This document shows positions 38,892 to 49,825 of a stretch of DNA of 64,000 bases, one piece after another. The DNA comes from Maylandia zebra (taxonomy: Eukaryota > Chordata > Actinopteri > Cichliformes > Cichlidae). The translations under genes were made by a program, and so were the position numbers. The stretch spans positions 34,457,623 through 34,521,622 of the forward strand of contig NC_135172.1 of NCBI RefSeq assembly GCF_041146795.1, read 5' to 3'. Below the pieces are notes generated by a model that was not told where the DNA came from, did no database searches, and saw nothing but the letters and a program-made list of their open reading frames with translations. Position 1 is the stretch's first letter. Every line of letters starts with the position of its first letter.

Positions 38892-38897
38892 TTTATT
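38892..38897 (-). terminator. Candidate polyadenylation signal of the claudin gene
   Basis: AATAAA on the minus strand about 1 kb past the claudin stop codon. Long 3' UTRs are common in claudins, but nothing else ties this site to the gene. Confidence 0.25.
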
Positions 38898-39894
38898 GTT
38901 GTGCATAGGTCATTACAATCCAAATAAAATAATTAATTAAAAACAATAGGAATAAAACAATTCTTAGTAAAGTATATTGTATTATATTCATTGCATTTGC
39001 TGACTTGACAGAAAAAAAATGCAGTATTAAAACACAATCAGAAAAAACACAAGTAAAAATGTATTTGTTTTATTACACTAAAATAGAAAAACTGTGTTTA
39101 CTGGAAATAACATTTAGATCAATAATTATTACTAGTGGAAAAAGTCCCAACTGTCATCAAGCTATAAAATGTATATCTAATAATAGCAGACTAAAATGAA
39201 ATTTAACAATTTCTTTGTGTGTGTTAAAAGTAAATGGCATTGCTCCAACTGCCCACACATATTTTCAGTGCAAACACCAGCTCACACAGCTACAATATGC
39301 ACACTGGTCTTCTGTACACAGACAGCCCCCACACACACGCACAAACACAAGCAGAGGCTGATTGGAATCTGACAAATGTAAGTCACATGCATTAGTAAAC
39401 ATCTGCAATCCACCCACAACTCATTTCACTTTCTACTCTTTTAAAAAGCCCTTCTATCCATTTCCTTAGCAGCTTGTTCAAATTAGGATTAATTAGTTCT
39501 TTAAAACCTGAATCATGAAATAACTGCCAGAAATCTTTTTTTTTTTTGATAATGGAGTGTTTGTTGAACTTTTAGACAAAATATATATAACATTATTTCA
39601 AATTTTAATCTGCATATATGAGTTTTAATTTGTATCACATTTGTTACATAAGCCATATTTTTGCAATTTAGTCATTAAATATTTGTCATGCAATTTATAT
39701 CATTTTTGAGAGTAAAAAAGTCATAAGCCTTCCACCTTATTAAATAAACTTAATTTAACAAACCAAACTTAACTTTATAATACTATGAAACCTATTATGT
39801 TCTGAATATCCCCTTGTAGATAATGACCTTGCAGTTTCCAGAAACTTAAATAATGAAGTTGTGACCTCTGTATCTGTTCAAATACCCACTGGTT

Positions 39895-40563
39895 TCATAC
39901 AAAGGATTTCTCTTGTTGCTTTACCTCTCCTGTTGCTACTGTTTGTTGGTCGTCTTTTGCTGGTCTTCCGATAATGGGCAGAGCTCTTGCTCCTGGTGGA
40001 GGAGAGCCGATGTGCAGCAGAGCTCCCCCCACCAGGAGCAGTATGCTGGCCCCCCAACCCAGGTACAATGCCGGCCCCAGTTCTCTTTTCAAAGGCGCAG
40101 CAACATTTGGATCATAGAAGTCCCTGATGATTGCATAGGCAGTTCCACAGATGGGTATCAAGTAGGCAAGCCCAGCCACAATGAAGAGCACCCCTGCTAT
40201 CCTTTCCAGTCTTGCCTTGGAGTCCTGGTTATTGTCTCCCATGCAGTGAGTACACTTGGCTCCTGACACCCCGAGGATGATGGCCAGAAGACAGAGAAGT
40301 AAAGACAGAACTGCGAGGCTCCGGGCTGCTTGGGTAAACATAGGCAGTGCCAGGGTGGAGTCATAGGTCTTGCACTGGATCTGTCCTGTGGTCTGAGACA
40401 GACAGTTCATCCACAGTCCTTCCCACAACACCTGGGCAATGACTATCTCTCCACCTACGAATGCAGATACACGCCACAGAGGAGCAGCACACACCAGCGC
40501 CCCACAAACCCAACCCAGCAGAGCCAGCACCAAACCCATCAGCTGAAGACCTGTTGATGCCAT
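39895..40563 (-). CDS. Claudin (claudin-3/4-like), single coding exon
   Basis: Tight-junction membrane protein of 222 residues that would set paracellular permeability in epithelia. Four membrane segments are visible at about 8-28, 82-102, 122-142 and 162-184. The first extracellular loop carries the claudin signature W30, G49-L50-W51, C54 and C64. R81 follows, just before the second membrane segment. The second loop has the aromatic FYDP stretch at 149-152. The tail ends EKSFV, close to the usual claudin PDZ-binding ending YV, so it probably still binds ZO proteins. The start MASTGLQLMGLVLALLGW matches the claudin-3/4 pattern MASxGLQ, which fixes the start codon. Having the coding region in a single exon is normal for this branch. 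Which fish paralogue it is cannot be decided by eye. Confidence 0.95.
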   Translation of the reverse strand: MASTGLQLMGLVLALLGWVCGALVCAAPLWRVSAFVGGEIVIAQVLWEGLWMNCLSQTTGQIQCKTYDSTLALPMFTQAARSLAVLSLLLCLLAIILGVSGAKCTHCMGDNNQDSKARLERIAGVLFIVAGLAYLIPICGTAYAIIRDFYDPNVAAPLKRELGPALYLGWGASILLLVGGALLHIGSPPPGARALPIIGRPAKDDQQTVATGEVKQQEKSFV

Positions 40564-40700
40564 TGTTGCTTATGAAACTTTAAAAAAAATACCCAAAAGT
40601 GATCTTTTCTTTGAAATACCCTGGTTCAGTTTTTTTCTTTTCTTCTCCACTATATTCCAGTCATTTAAAGGGATTTTAAGCTGTTTGTATGGGTCCCTTC

Positions 40701-40770
40701 AATTCAGTTCAGTTCAACTGAATTTTATTTATATAGCTCCAAATCACAACAGCAGTTGCCTCAAAGGCAC
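40701..40770 (-). repeat. LINE 3' tail fragment (Rex1-like)
   Basis: 'ttcagttcagttcaactgaa' followed by 'ttttatttatatagctccaa' and 'atcacaaca' is the same 3' end as the LINE at 20271, in the same orientation (minus), with only about 70 bp retained. Confidence 0.65.
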
Positions 40771-42720
40771 TTCTTCTCCTCAGTGTGCTTTCTTTTTCTT
40801 CCAATAGGTATGCTGCAAAGATGAAATCAACTTCAGGAAATTAATTTCATAGAGACACATTTCAAATTTGCTAAGACATAAAGTAGTATCAGAAAATTTA
40901 CACAGCAGTCAAAATGTAGTCCTTTCAATAACATATCTTACACAAATTTCAACACTTACTTTAATCTGTTATCCACAGACGATGTGATGGTTTGTTAATC
41001 ATTTGTGTGTTTCTAGTGATGGAGAGTAGCCATATGATGCAAGTAGTTGATGTCTTTCTTCTGTTGTGACTGACCAGTTTGTCTCACACACAGAGATGTA
41101 GGAGGGCAGCAGTGTAATAGTGCATACTAAATACACACCACATACACAGAGCTGGTTATGCAAAAAATGAAATAACAGCACAAGGACACTAGGACACTTT
41201 GTTACAGACATTGTTGCTTGCTACTATGTTCTCATCTCTTTGAGCTTGAGTGGGCAGAATGAGGCGGAGGATGAAGTCAGGGAGTAGTTTGAAGCTCATT
41301 AGCATATGCCAAACTGACTATAGTGGGATACTACAGAATTGGAAAAACTCTAATAAGAACTAAAAGTAACATATTAAATTATATATAATATATAATAAAT
41401 TATATAATATATTGCTTTATATATTATATAATGTTTTAAGTTTTAAGCTGACAAAAAATTTGTTTGGTTTTTGTAAGTTGTTCTGTGATCAGACAGCCAC
41501 TAGATGACATTAGAGACACTGCTAACACTACCACACTGGCATAAGGTCCATTTGAGGCCTATGTTTTCATTATTTCCGTGCTACACAGGCTTTCCTGATG
41601 GTGATATCCTGTTAACAGTTTTGAATAGCATCCACTTATACTCCTTCTGACACAGCTGGTTTCATTGTTTCAACATGAGGTCCCTTGTTTGTTGTCACTG
41701 CTTCTCCAGCTCAAAATAAACCTACTAAATAACGCCAGACTTTCTGAGAGTAAAAACACTGTCTCTGAATAAATTACCTAAAAGTCGAGTCGGCTTCTAA
41801 ACCTTTGGTCCATTTATAACTCTACATAAATTAGTGTGAAAGTGACAAAATGAACGATAATGAAGGCAATTTAATAATCCATATAACAGGTAATTTAATG
41901 GAGTTGTATTTGTTTAATTTTAATTTTAGTATGCACTTTTAAGAGTAATGCTGTGTCTGGTAATGTGTTGTTTGTTCATGAGCTGACGATGTGCAGTGGG
42001 AGTTATGAGGGTAAAAACTAAGCAAAATCCATATTTGACATGTCTCACAGCATTAAAGAAACATACAAATAAAACGTGTTAACAGAGAAATGTTTGCTAA
42101 CACTGTTGAAAAAGACCATTTAAGATGTGAAAATCTGACTCCATATTCAGAATGGATTTCCACCTTACAATATACAGAAATTACTTATAAGAATTACCCA
42201 TTCCCGCAGTTAATAATCACTGTTGGTGTAAAGGTTTTACAGGACACAATTATCTTTTTTTATTATTTGAGCTATTATTTACTTATGAAAGTGGCCCTTT
42301 TGCATTTGGTTGGTTCATACTTAATTCCCACAATATCAGAAAAATGGTAAAAGGGGCCACATTTAAGAGCAAATTGTTGACACCTAGACATAAAAGTCCG
42401 AGTTTTTATAGCATTTACTTTGTTATGCTTCTTGTGTTTAGTACAGAACTGAAAGCCTTTGTGATCACTGTATTCAGAATACAATGGGATTAGGTGTGTT
42501 CCTCCTGCTTGTTGCAGTTGTAAAGATATAACATTAAATTATAATTAAAATATACTAAGAACACCATAAAACCACTTGCACACATTAAAAAAGAAGTAGC
42601 TTTACCATGATGTGAAATGTAATGAAATAGCATAAAATTTAATATGTAAAGTCTATTTTTAAGCAAATTAAAATGCTATTTTGAGCCTACTTATCAACAT
42701 CTTACCTAAAGTGTGTTTGC
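40771..42720. other. Intergenic DNA, no gene seen
   Basis: AT-rich. A TATA/ATAT-rich palindromic stretch lies at 41377-41435. No exon or element recognised. Confidence 0.45.
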
Positions 42721-42741
42721 CAATTCAGGGTGAGACCCTGT

Positions 42742-43083
42742 TCTATGGGGGGGAAGTGTGACGGCCAGTGGGCTGGCCTTGTGTTTTGCTTTTTCTTTTA
42801 CCTGTTTCTTGCAGGTAGGTGGAGCTGACCCAATTACTGATGCAGCACACCTGAGGGGCCAGTCCCAGTGTATATAAAGACACCTTGACTGAACCAGGGT
42901 GGCTGGCTTTTGGCTTCCTCTGACGTGTTATGTTTATTTGGAAGTTTCAGTTATGGCTGTTATGTCCTTTAACTTGTGCTTAAGTTGCTTTACCTTATTT
43001 TCATTAAATATGTCTTACAGTCTTTAAAAGCCTGTGTGTGGTCTCCCATTTGTTTGTCACTTCCTATGAGCCGGGTTGTGACA
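42742..43083 (+). mobile_element. Gypsy-type LTR with preceding polypurine tract (fossil)
   Basis: The LTR runs 42757-43083 (327 bp), starting TGTGACGGCC and ending TTGTGACA. It contains a TATA-like 'tatataaag' and an 'attaaa' polyadenylation-like signal in the order expected of an LTR. Immediately upstream is a purine-only run (GGGGGGGAAG), the usual primer site before a 3' LTR. Only the 3' edge of the element is therefore represented; no coding part is recognised upstream. Age cannot be estimated from one LTR. Confidence 0.65.
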
Positions 43084-43098
43084 GTGTTGCCTTGCAAG

Positions 43099-44781
43099 AT
43101 GGCACCGGTGTACGTGGCTTGCCGTCCTCGGCTACATCTGCTTCGCTGCTTCTTACCCTCTCTACGCTCTTTATGGACCTTGGCATTGTATTTTTTTATC
43201 CTTTTAGTTGTATGCGCATCTAATGGCTGTGCACTGATTACATACGACAGGCAAACACTTTTAAATCTAAGACTCTCTCATTCCTCTCGGCCTGATCCTT
43301 GCTGGAACCTGAGTGACGCCACCGCGCCCCGACCGGACCCTCCGACCGGCTTCCTCCACCTACCTATTCCGAATCTACACAAGAAACGCTATAGGAAACG
43401 CGGTAGAAGGAGCGGCCATCGCGTTCGCTTCAGGCTCTACTTTAAAGCCAGAGCCACAGGCTACCCACATGCCAGCCTGGATATTTTATCTTCTTTCCCT
43501 CCTTCCCAGGAGCGCTCTGATGCTAAGTTGCTCACCCACCGTTGGATCTGCTTGGCTGACCACGAAGTCTACCCTGCGATTCCAGTGGCATGTTCTCCTG
43601 CTTGGGTTTGGATAACATCGCTCCGACGCGGCGTTTGCCGAAGCAACCTAAGTGTCCTACGACGCACCACCCGTGGCGACTTAGCCCCTAGGATACGGAT
43701 GGCATTGCTTAATGTCAGGTCGCTGGTCAATAAGACCTTTCTTTTAAATGACTTCATCTCCACTAATGGGATTGATGCCTTATTCCTGACTGAAACCTGG
43801 ATTCGTCCTGGTGAGTTCATCCCTTTTACTGAACTTCTTCCGTCGGACTGTGTTGCTTTTAGCTCACCAAGGCTTACTGGTAGGGGTGGCGGCGTAGCCT
43901 CGGTTTTTAAGAATTCGTATGCAGTTCGGCAGCTACCCTCACCTACCTACTCTAGCTTTGAAGTCCAATTATTGGAGATGACTGCATCCACGACCACACT
44001 CTGCGTGGTGGTTTATCGACCGCCTAAATATAGCAAATATTTTATCACGGACTTTGCTGATCTCCTAGGCTCCGTTCTTTTTAAGTATGGTTGTGTTTTC
44101 ATTGTCGGTGATTTTAACATACACACTTGCTGTAAGGATGACTCATTTGCTAAAGACTTCCTTGCCTTAACGGACTCTTTTAACCTGGCTCAGTGGGTTA
44201 ATGACCCAACGCATGTTAAAGGACATACTTTGGACTTGGTTTTCTCATATGGTCTGGACATTTGTATCAAGGATATAAGTGACGCTGGGATCTCGGATCA
44301 TTTCCCAGTTATATTTGATACTGGCTTATGCACTAATGAACTACATCCTGCGGCTCCCCTTCGCCCGCTACGTGTAATTAATGCTGAAGCGATGTCAAAC
44401 TTCTCTATGTCTTTCTTGGATTCTGCATCTGTCACTCTCGACTGTTGTTCTTTTCACTCGGTTGATGACTGTGCTAATTCCTTCCTATCGCTGATTTCTT
44501 CAATCCTTGATACTGTTGCCCCCATTAAGATGAAGCGCCCTAGAACCTACTCTCAGTGTTGGCTTAATGACACTACGCGCGCCTTACGTCGCGAGTGTCG
44601 GCGCGCTGAGAGAAGGTGGAAAAAAGATAAACTTCAGGTTTCCCATGACATGCTACGGACTAGCCGCTTAAAATTCCAAAGTGCTGCTAAAACGGCCAAA
44701 GCGTCCTTCTTGTCCAAAATCATCCTGGCCAATGACCATAACCCCCATACCTTATTTAAAATTTTTAAACTCTGTGGTTAA
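43099..44781 (+). pseudogene. L2-like LINE: N-terminal part with APE endonuclease
   Basis: The natural start is probably ATG at 43099 (MAPVYVACRPRL) within AAGATGGC. The open frame runs further back only because it reads by chance into the LTR. After a hydrophobic N-terminus and ITYDRQTLLNLRLS comes the AP-endonuclease-type domain. It shows LNVRSLVNK, the metal-binding glutamate in FLTETWI, the VVYRPP block, the VGDFNIH motif and the terminal SDHFPVIF motif with its catalytic histidine. The domain nicks target DNA for insertion. The frame ends at 44781 because of a one-base shift near 44770; the expected continuation NSVVNPSPDMP is in the next frame. Confidence 0.85.
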
Positions 44782-44869
44782 CCCTTCCCCGGACATGCCT
44801 TTAATTCATTCTCAGGGTCTTTGTGAGCGATTTCAAACTCACTTTTTAAAAAAGGTCTCATCTCTTTAG

Positions 44870-46495
44870 TCCTCCCTTCCCCCTGCTTTATATCCTCTCC
44901 CCATTCCTGAGTGCATTTCAACTTTCCACCAGTTTGAGCCTGTGTCACTTTTGACTCTTAAGCGGCTAGTTGCTCAAATGAATAACACCAATACTGTGCT
45001 TGACATTCTTCCATCTCGTTTAGCTAAGGACTGTTTTGATGTAATCGGACCTAGTATCCTATTTCTTATGAACTTTTCCTTGCTCTCAGGCTGTGTTCCT
45101 TTGTCCTTTAAGCATGCTGTAGTCCACCCGATTCTTAAAAAAAGAAATTCTGACTGTTATGACCTTTCAAACTATAGACCGATCTCTAAGCTTTCGTTCT
45201 TGTCCAAGATCCTGGAGAGACTAGTTCTCTCCCAGCTCCAGGCGTACTTGGACACGAACAATATTGCTGAGAAATTTCAATCTGCCTTTAAGCCATTGCA
45301 TAGCACTGAAACAGCGTTGGTTAGAGTTCTTAATGATATTCTTGTAATCACTGATACTGGACGCTCTATGGTCCTAGTTTTACTGGACCTCTCTTCGGCC
45401 TTTGATATGGTAGACCATAACATTTTATTACTAAGACTTGAGCACACTGTGGGTATTAGAGGCACTGCCCTCGACTGGTTTAAATCATACCTCGCTGATA
45501 GATCCTTATCAGTTCACTTAGGCACCTTCTCCTCTTCCTCCGCTCCGGTCTGTTGTGGTGTGCCTCAAGGATCAGTTTTAGGCCCTATTCTCTTCTCATT
45601 GTATTTGCTCCCTCTAGGCGCAATCTTTGAAAAATACAATATCGCCTTCCACTGTTATGCCGATGACATACAAATCTATTTTGAACTTACTGACGACCTT
45701 GCTGTGTCCCTGCACTACTTTCAAGAATGCATGCGGGAGGTCAAAGAATGGTTCCTGAGTAATTCCCTCGTTTTAAATGATAAGAAGACTGAGATTGTGG
45801 TGGTCAACAGTAAAATCCCTCGTGCCCAACTCTGTGCTGCCCTGGGTTCCTTTGCTAGTTTTTCTTGTGACTATGTCAGTAACTTGGGTGTACTGCTGGA
45901 TAGCTCGCTCAAACTCGATAAGCAAGTGTCTGCTGTAGTGAGATCTAGCTTCCACCAACTGAGCCTTATCTCTAAGGCTAGGCATTATATTCCGCATGAG
46001 GACCTGGAGAAGCTTATTCACGCTTTTGTGACCTCCAGGTTGGATTATTGTAACTCCTTGTATTACGGTCTTCCCTCTTCTCTTCTTCTTAGACTGCAAA
46101 CAGTCCAAAATGCAGCAGCCCGCCTTTTGACTGGTACCAGGAAATTTTGCCATATTACCCCTGTCCTAGCTAGCCTGCATTGGCTGCCCATAAAGTACCG
46201 TATTCAATTTAAAATATTACTCCTTACTTTCAAAACTATTAATAAATTAGCGCCAAGTTATCTTAGTGAACTTCTCAAACCACATACTCCTGCTAGAACA
46301 CTCAGATCTGCCACTCAACTACTTCTGACCCAACCCAGATCTCGACTGAAGTCCCGGGGTGACCGTGCGTTTGCTCTGGCTGCCCCGGTACTGTGGAATA
46401 CCCTTCCTCTCGACCTCCGCGCATCTGATTCCATTGCACTGTTCAAATCACGATTAAAAACCCACTTATTCAATCTTGCCTTTCCCTCTAGTTAA
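44870..46495 (+). pseudogene. L2-like LINE: reverse transcriptase part
   Basis: This is the reverse transcriptase that copies the LINE RNA at the nicked target. The frame is open from just after a TAG (44867-44869) to 46495, beginning SSLPPALYPLPIPE. Motifs in order: [42 protein letters not shown], the palm motif [26 protein letters not shown], the catalytic FHCYADDIQIYF box, [24 protein letters not shown] and SLHWLPIKYRIQFK. The frame upstream of the TAG is continuous with this one, so the single stop is the only break here. With the frameshift upstream the element is probably inactive. Confidence 0.88.
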
Positions 46496-46710
46496 TATTT
46501 CTTTTATGATTTTATATCATGCACTTTTATGCTCATTTAAATTCTTGTTTGCTCTGTACCTGTTGCTTTCCTATGTATTAGTGACAGTTATCTGCTTGCA
46601 TATTTAGTACTTGCTTTGGTCCTATTTCTATTATCCTCCTCCTATACTCTATTTTACTTGTTAAGCACCTTGGCATACCCTTGGTTTTTAAGTGTGCTTT
46701 ATAAATAAAG

Positions 46711-46742
<32 letters not shown>

Positions 46743-46748
46743 AGTTTT

Positions 46749-46836
46749 AGTTTCATTTTTGAAACCTCTGTGTTGTGAATAGTTTCATTTCACTGAAACC
46801 CACTGTGGTGAGCAAGAGTTTCATTTCACTGGAAAA
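46749..46836 (+). promoter_or_regulatory. Three ISRE-like direct repeats upstream of GIMAP gene 1
   Basis: AGTTTCATTTTTGAAAC at 46749-46765, AGTTTCATTTCACTGAAACC at 46781-46800 and AGTTTCATTTCACTGGAAAA at 46817-46836 repeat every 32-36 bp. On the opposite strand they read GAAATGAAACT (two copies exact), close to the interferon-stimulated response element GAAAN(N)GAAACT with a one-base spacer. They lie 150-240 bp before the first coding exon, within a plausible promoter. Binding by IRF/ISGF3 factors is inferred, not shown. Confidence 0.5.
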
Positions 46837-46985
46837 CACTGTGTTGGAGAGAGCCAGAGACAAAGAACGATAGAGGGTGACTGGCACGCCTCAGTATGAA
46901 CATACCTGCTGTAGAAGAAAACATTACACGGAATAACAGACAGGTTTTGTGTTTTTTTTCTGTTCCTTTTTTTCCCTACAGCAAG

Positions 46986-47964
46986 ATGAGTTTAACCACG
47001 ACTGAAGGTTGGTATTTTTACTTTTGTGCATGCACGCATTTTCTAACATGCTTATGTAATCTGATACAGAACCCATGAGTTGTTTTGATTTTTAAAATCG
47101 ATCCCCACAGACTCCTTTTCCCCAGTGATCGGTGACTTAAGGATTGTTCTGCTGGGGAAAACTGGCTCAGGAAAGAGTGCAACAGGGAATACTATCCTGG
47201 GTTACAAAGCTTTTGACGAAGAAATATCTCCATCTTCTGTAACAAAGATGTGTAAGAAAGTGACTGGACATTTTGATGAAAGAACTGTGAATGTTGTTGA
47301 CACCCCTGGAATCTTTGACACATCAATTAAAGAAGAGGAACTGAAAAAGGAAATAGAAAAATGCATAATGCTGTCTGTCCCAGGACCCCATATGTTTCTG
47401 CTAGTGATCAGATTGGATGTGCGCTTCACAGAAGAAGAGAAGAGTTCTGTTAAATGGATCAAAGAAAACTTTGGGGATGAAGCCTCAAAGTATACAGCAG
47501 TGCTTTTCACAAGGGGTGATCAGTTCAAAGAAACATCCATTGAAAACTACTTAGAGCAAAGTCCTGATCTGAAGGAGCTCATCGCTGAGTGTAAAGCTGG
47601 GTATGTTGTATTTGACAACACATGCAAGAAAAATCGCACTCAGGTAGCTGATCTGTTTGAAAAGATAGACCAGACAGTGCAATTAAACGGGAACCATTAC
47701 ACCGGCAGCAAATACGAAGAGGCCCAGAAACAGATGAATTGGAACAAATGGTGGCGCAAATGTGGAGACACATTGAACTCTGCAGGTAATTATTTGCTTG
47801 TGGCAGGAGCGCCAGGAGCAGCAGCTGCTGCACCTGCAGTTGGTGCTGCTGTAATGGCAGAGGAAGCAGCAGTCGCATCCGTTCGGCCTCTATTAATGTT
47901 TGTAGGAGCAGGGATTGTTAAAGGCATTGGGGGCTGGATCAGACCTAAAACAGAGAACAGCTAA
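46986..47964 (+). CDS. GIMAP-family GTPase, gene 1
   Basis: AIG1/GIMAP GTP-binding protein of immune cells. Two coding exons are seen, 46986-47007 and 47111-47964, with GT-AG ends, joining in phase to 291 residues (MSLTTTEDSFSP...). Exon 2 has no ATG before the P-loop, so the ATG in the small exon is needed. An acceptor (CCCTACAG) directly precedes that exon, so a 5' UTR exon lies further upstream. The P-loop GKTGSGKS is at 23-30 and the G3 motif DTPG at 71-74. The family box SVPGPHMFLLVIRL follows, then a hydrophobic alanine-rich region and a glycine-rich hydrophobic end (about 230-280) that may contact membranes. The 3' UTR appears to end near AATAAA at 48599-48604. The gene converges on gene 2. 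Confidence 0.92.
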
Positions 47965-48610
47965 GTATTACCAAGCCACAACCTTTATGAAGTCTCTTTA
48001 TGAAGAAGAGGCTTTTTGTATACAAGGACAAATTCACGCTTGATATTATACCTGCTGTTTTAAACTTTATGAAGATCATCAGGTTTGGTGTACAGTTTAT
48101 TTCATAATGCTTTTTTTTATTTTTATCATGCAATAGTTTGTTTCCATAGATAATCAAAAAAAGAGAATATTTATTGAAAACATATAGTTATGTAGAGGTG
48201 AAGCAAAAAGAAAATGATTCAACATCTCTTAATCATATTTTAATCTGCATTGTCACTACTGTCTCATCTTTATTTATTGTATTACAACATTTACAGCACT
48301 TTTTAAGTAGTATTTCTTTTTCTTTTTTCAATTTGTTTTTCTTGAAGGGTGCGACTTATTCAAATCATCTGTTGTGTAATGATAGACAAGCTGGACTATG
48401 TACCTGAAGTCATCTGATACTTGCGGTTCATTACAGATATTTACTGTAAATTCTTGTCAGGATTGGGTTTTTTGTTTTTAAATTTAATGTATGATCTGAT
48501 TTACAGTTTTATATTTAATTTTACTATAAAAGGGCATTTGAAAGTACATTGTCCACTAAAATCAATGCCATTTCTTGTGCCTTCTTTCATTGTTTTAAAT
48601 AAAGTCATCC
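47965..48610 (+). terminator. 3' UTR and polyadenylation signal of GIMAP gene 1
   Basis: AT-rich region after the stop codon with AATAAA at 48599-48604. No other exon or repeat recognised. Confidence 0.55.
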
Positions 48611-49767
48611 ACTCTGTACCAGAATGTCATTAGTTCTTTTTTGCTCATGCCCCACCACCAAGATTGTGCAAAGACCTCCAAGTTGAAATTCATCAGTCTT
48701 GCCGATATACAACACTAATCATACACTGGCTGACAGCTAAATTACCATGTTATGATATCACATTCAAACTGCATTGAAATAATTTGATTTTACACTTGGT
48801 CTGGTTTAGGCTATATGAAAGGTCATAAGGTTTTCTTGGCATAAATGGATGGAAATAAACACAAAACGCATAATAAATAAACAAACCGCACTTATGACAA
48901 ATGAAACTGAAACAAGAAATGATTCTTGGTACAAGTTTGCTTGTAAGATTCATTAGCAAATAATACATAACACTCATTCCATTGCAGGTATTAGTCAAAC
49001 AGATGAAAATAGACCAGTCTAACCTGTAATACGGGTTGTAGGTGTAGTTGGCATTTAAAATATAACCTGTACATTTGAAGCACCACAACTCAGTTTACAA
49101 CCTTTTCACATCTGAACACACCCATTATTTGATACTGAGCCTCCTTTCATTTGTAATTTTAAATAAATAATGTTCAGCTTCAGTGTGTTTTGTTCTTAAT
49201 TGCAGAACAAGTAGCAGTGTCCTTACTTTGATCCTTTTGTGGCTGACAGAAACTGACTACCATTCATTTTAACATCTGTGCTGGTCTTATTTGTACTGAT
49301 GGTATGCACTGACATTGTTGTAGTGGCAGGACAATGAGGACTTGCTCTGTTTCCGCAGACGTGATGGGTCAATGGACGTCTACCATTGTTTCTCATTTCC
49401 TTTGGGGAAATGAGCTCAGAATGCTACTAATAAAAAGTAAAGGAAGCAGTGTGTCAGTTTCTGCGCATTTTAACAGTTATAAGTTACCAAGGTATAATCT
49501 ATAGGTGAAAAAGCTTTTTACATTTGGGTTTTAATATTAATTATTTTGAATCCTACTAATGAGCCAAAAGAAGTGATACTCACATTCATATATAAGATGT
49601 AAACGATAAAAAAGACAAACAAGTACATTTCATACCATTTGTTTACTATTAGCTTTAAATTCACATACTCATTTTGAAACAGAAACAGAACCTAAACAAG
49701 TCACTTACGCAAAGTTCCAAACCATAATGTGTGGGATACTAATACTGTATATGGAATATTTCTGTTT
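48611..49767. other. Spacer between convergent GIMAP genes 1 and 2
   Basis: No coding region or repeat end recognised. Confidence 0.45.
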
Positions 49768-49773
49768 TTTATT
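49768..49773 (-). terminator. Polyadenylation signal of GIMAP gene 2
   Basis: AATAAA on the minus strand 53 nt past the stop codon of gene 2. Confidence 0.5.
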
Positions 49774-49825
49774 CAGTGACACAAACTGTAGCCGAACAAT
49801 ATCCTTGCCACTACCCTCCATCTTG

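Larger units (their letters stand above)
43084..46740 (+). mobile_element. Nearly full-length L2-like LINE
   Basis: The element starts around GCAAGATGGCACCGG and ends with GCTTTATAAATAAAG and an (ATT)n tail at 46711-46740. It encodes an endonuclease followed by a reverse transcriptase in one polyprotein (see the two entries inside it). As far as I can read, only two lesions separate it from a continuous frame: a one-base frame change near 44770 and a TAG at 44867-44869. It is the most complete LINE in the window. Its tail lies about 245 bp upstream of the first coding exon of a GIMAP gene. Confidence 0.9.

Noticed and set aside
42976-43098. Open frame extending the LINE protein upstream (MLKLLYLIFIKY...)
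   Set aside because: These codons lie inside the LTR and are open by chance; ATG at 43099 within AAGATGGC fits the usual LINE start.
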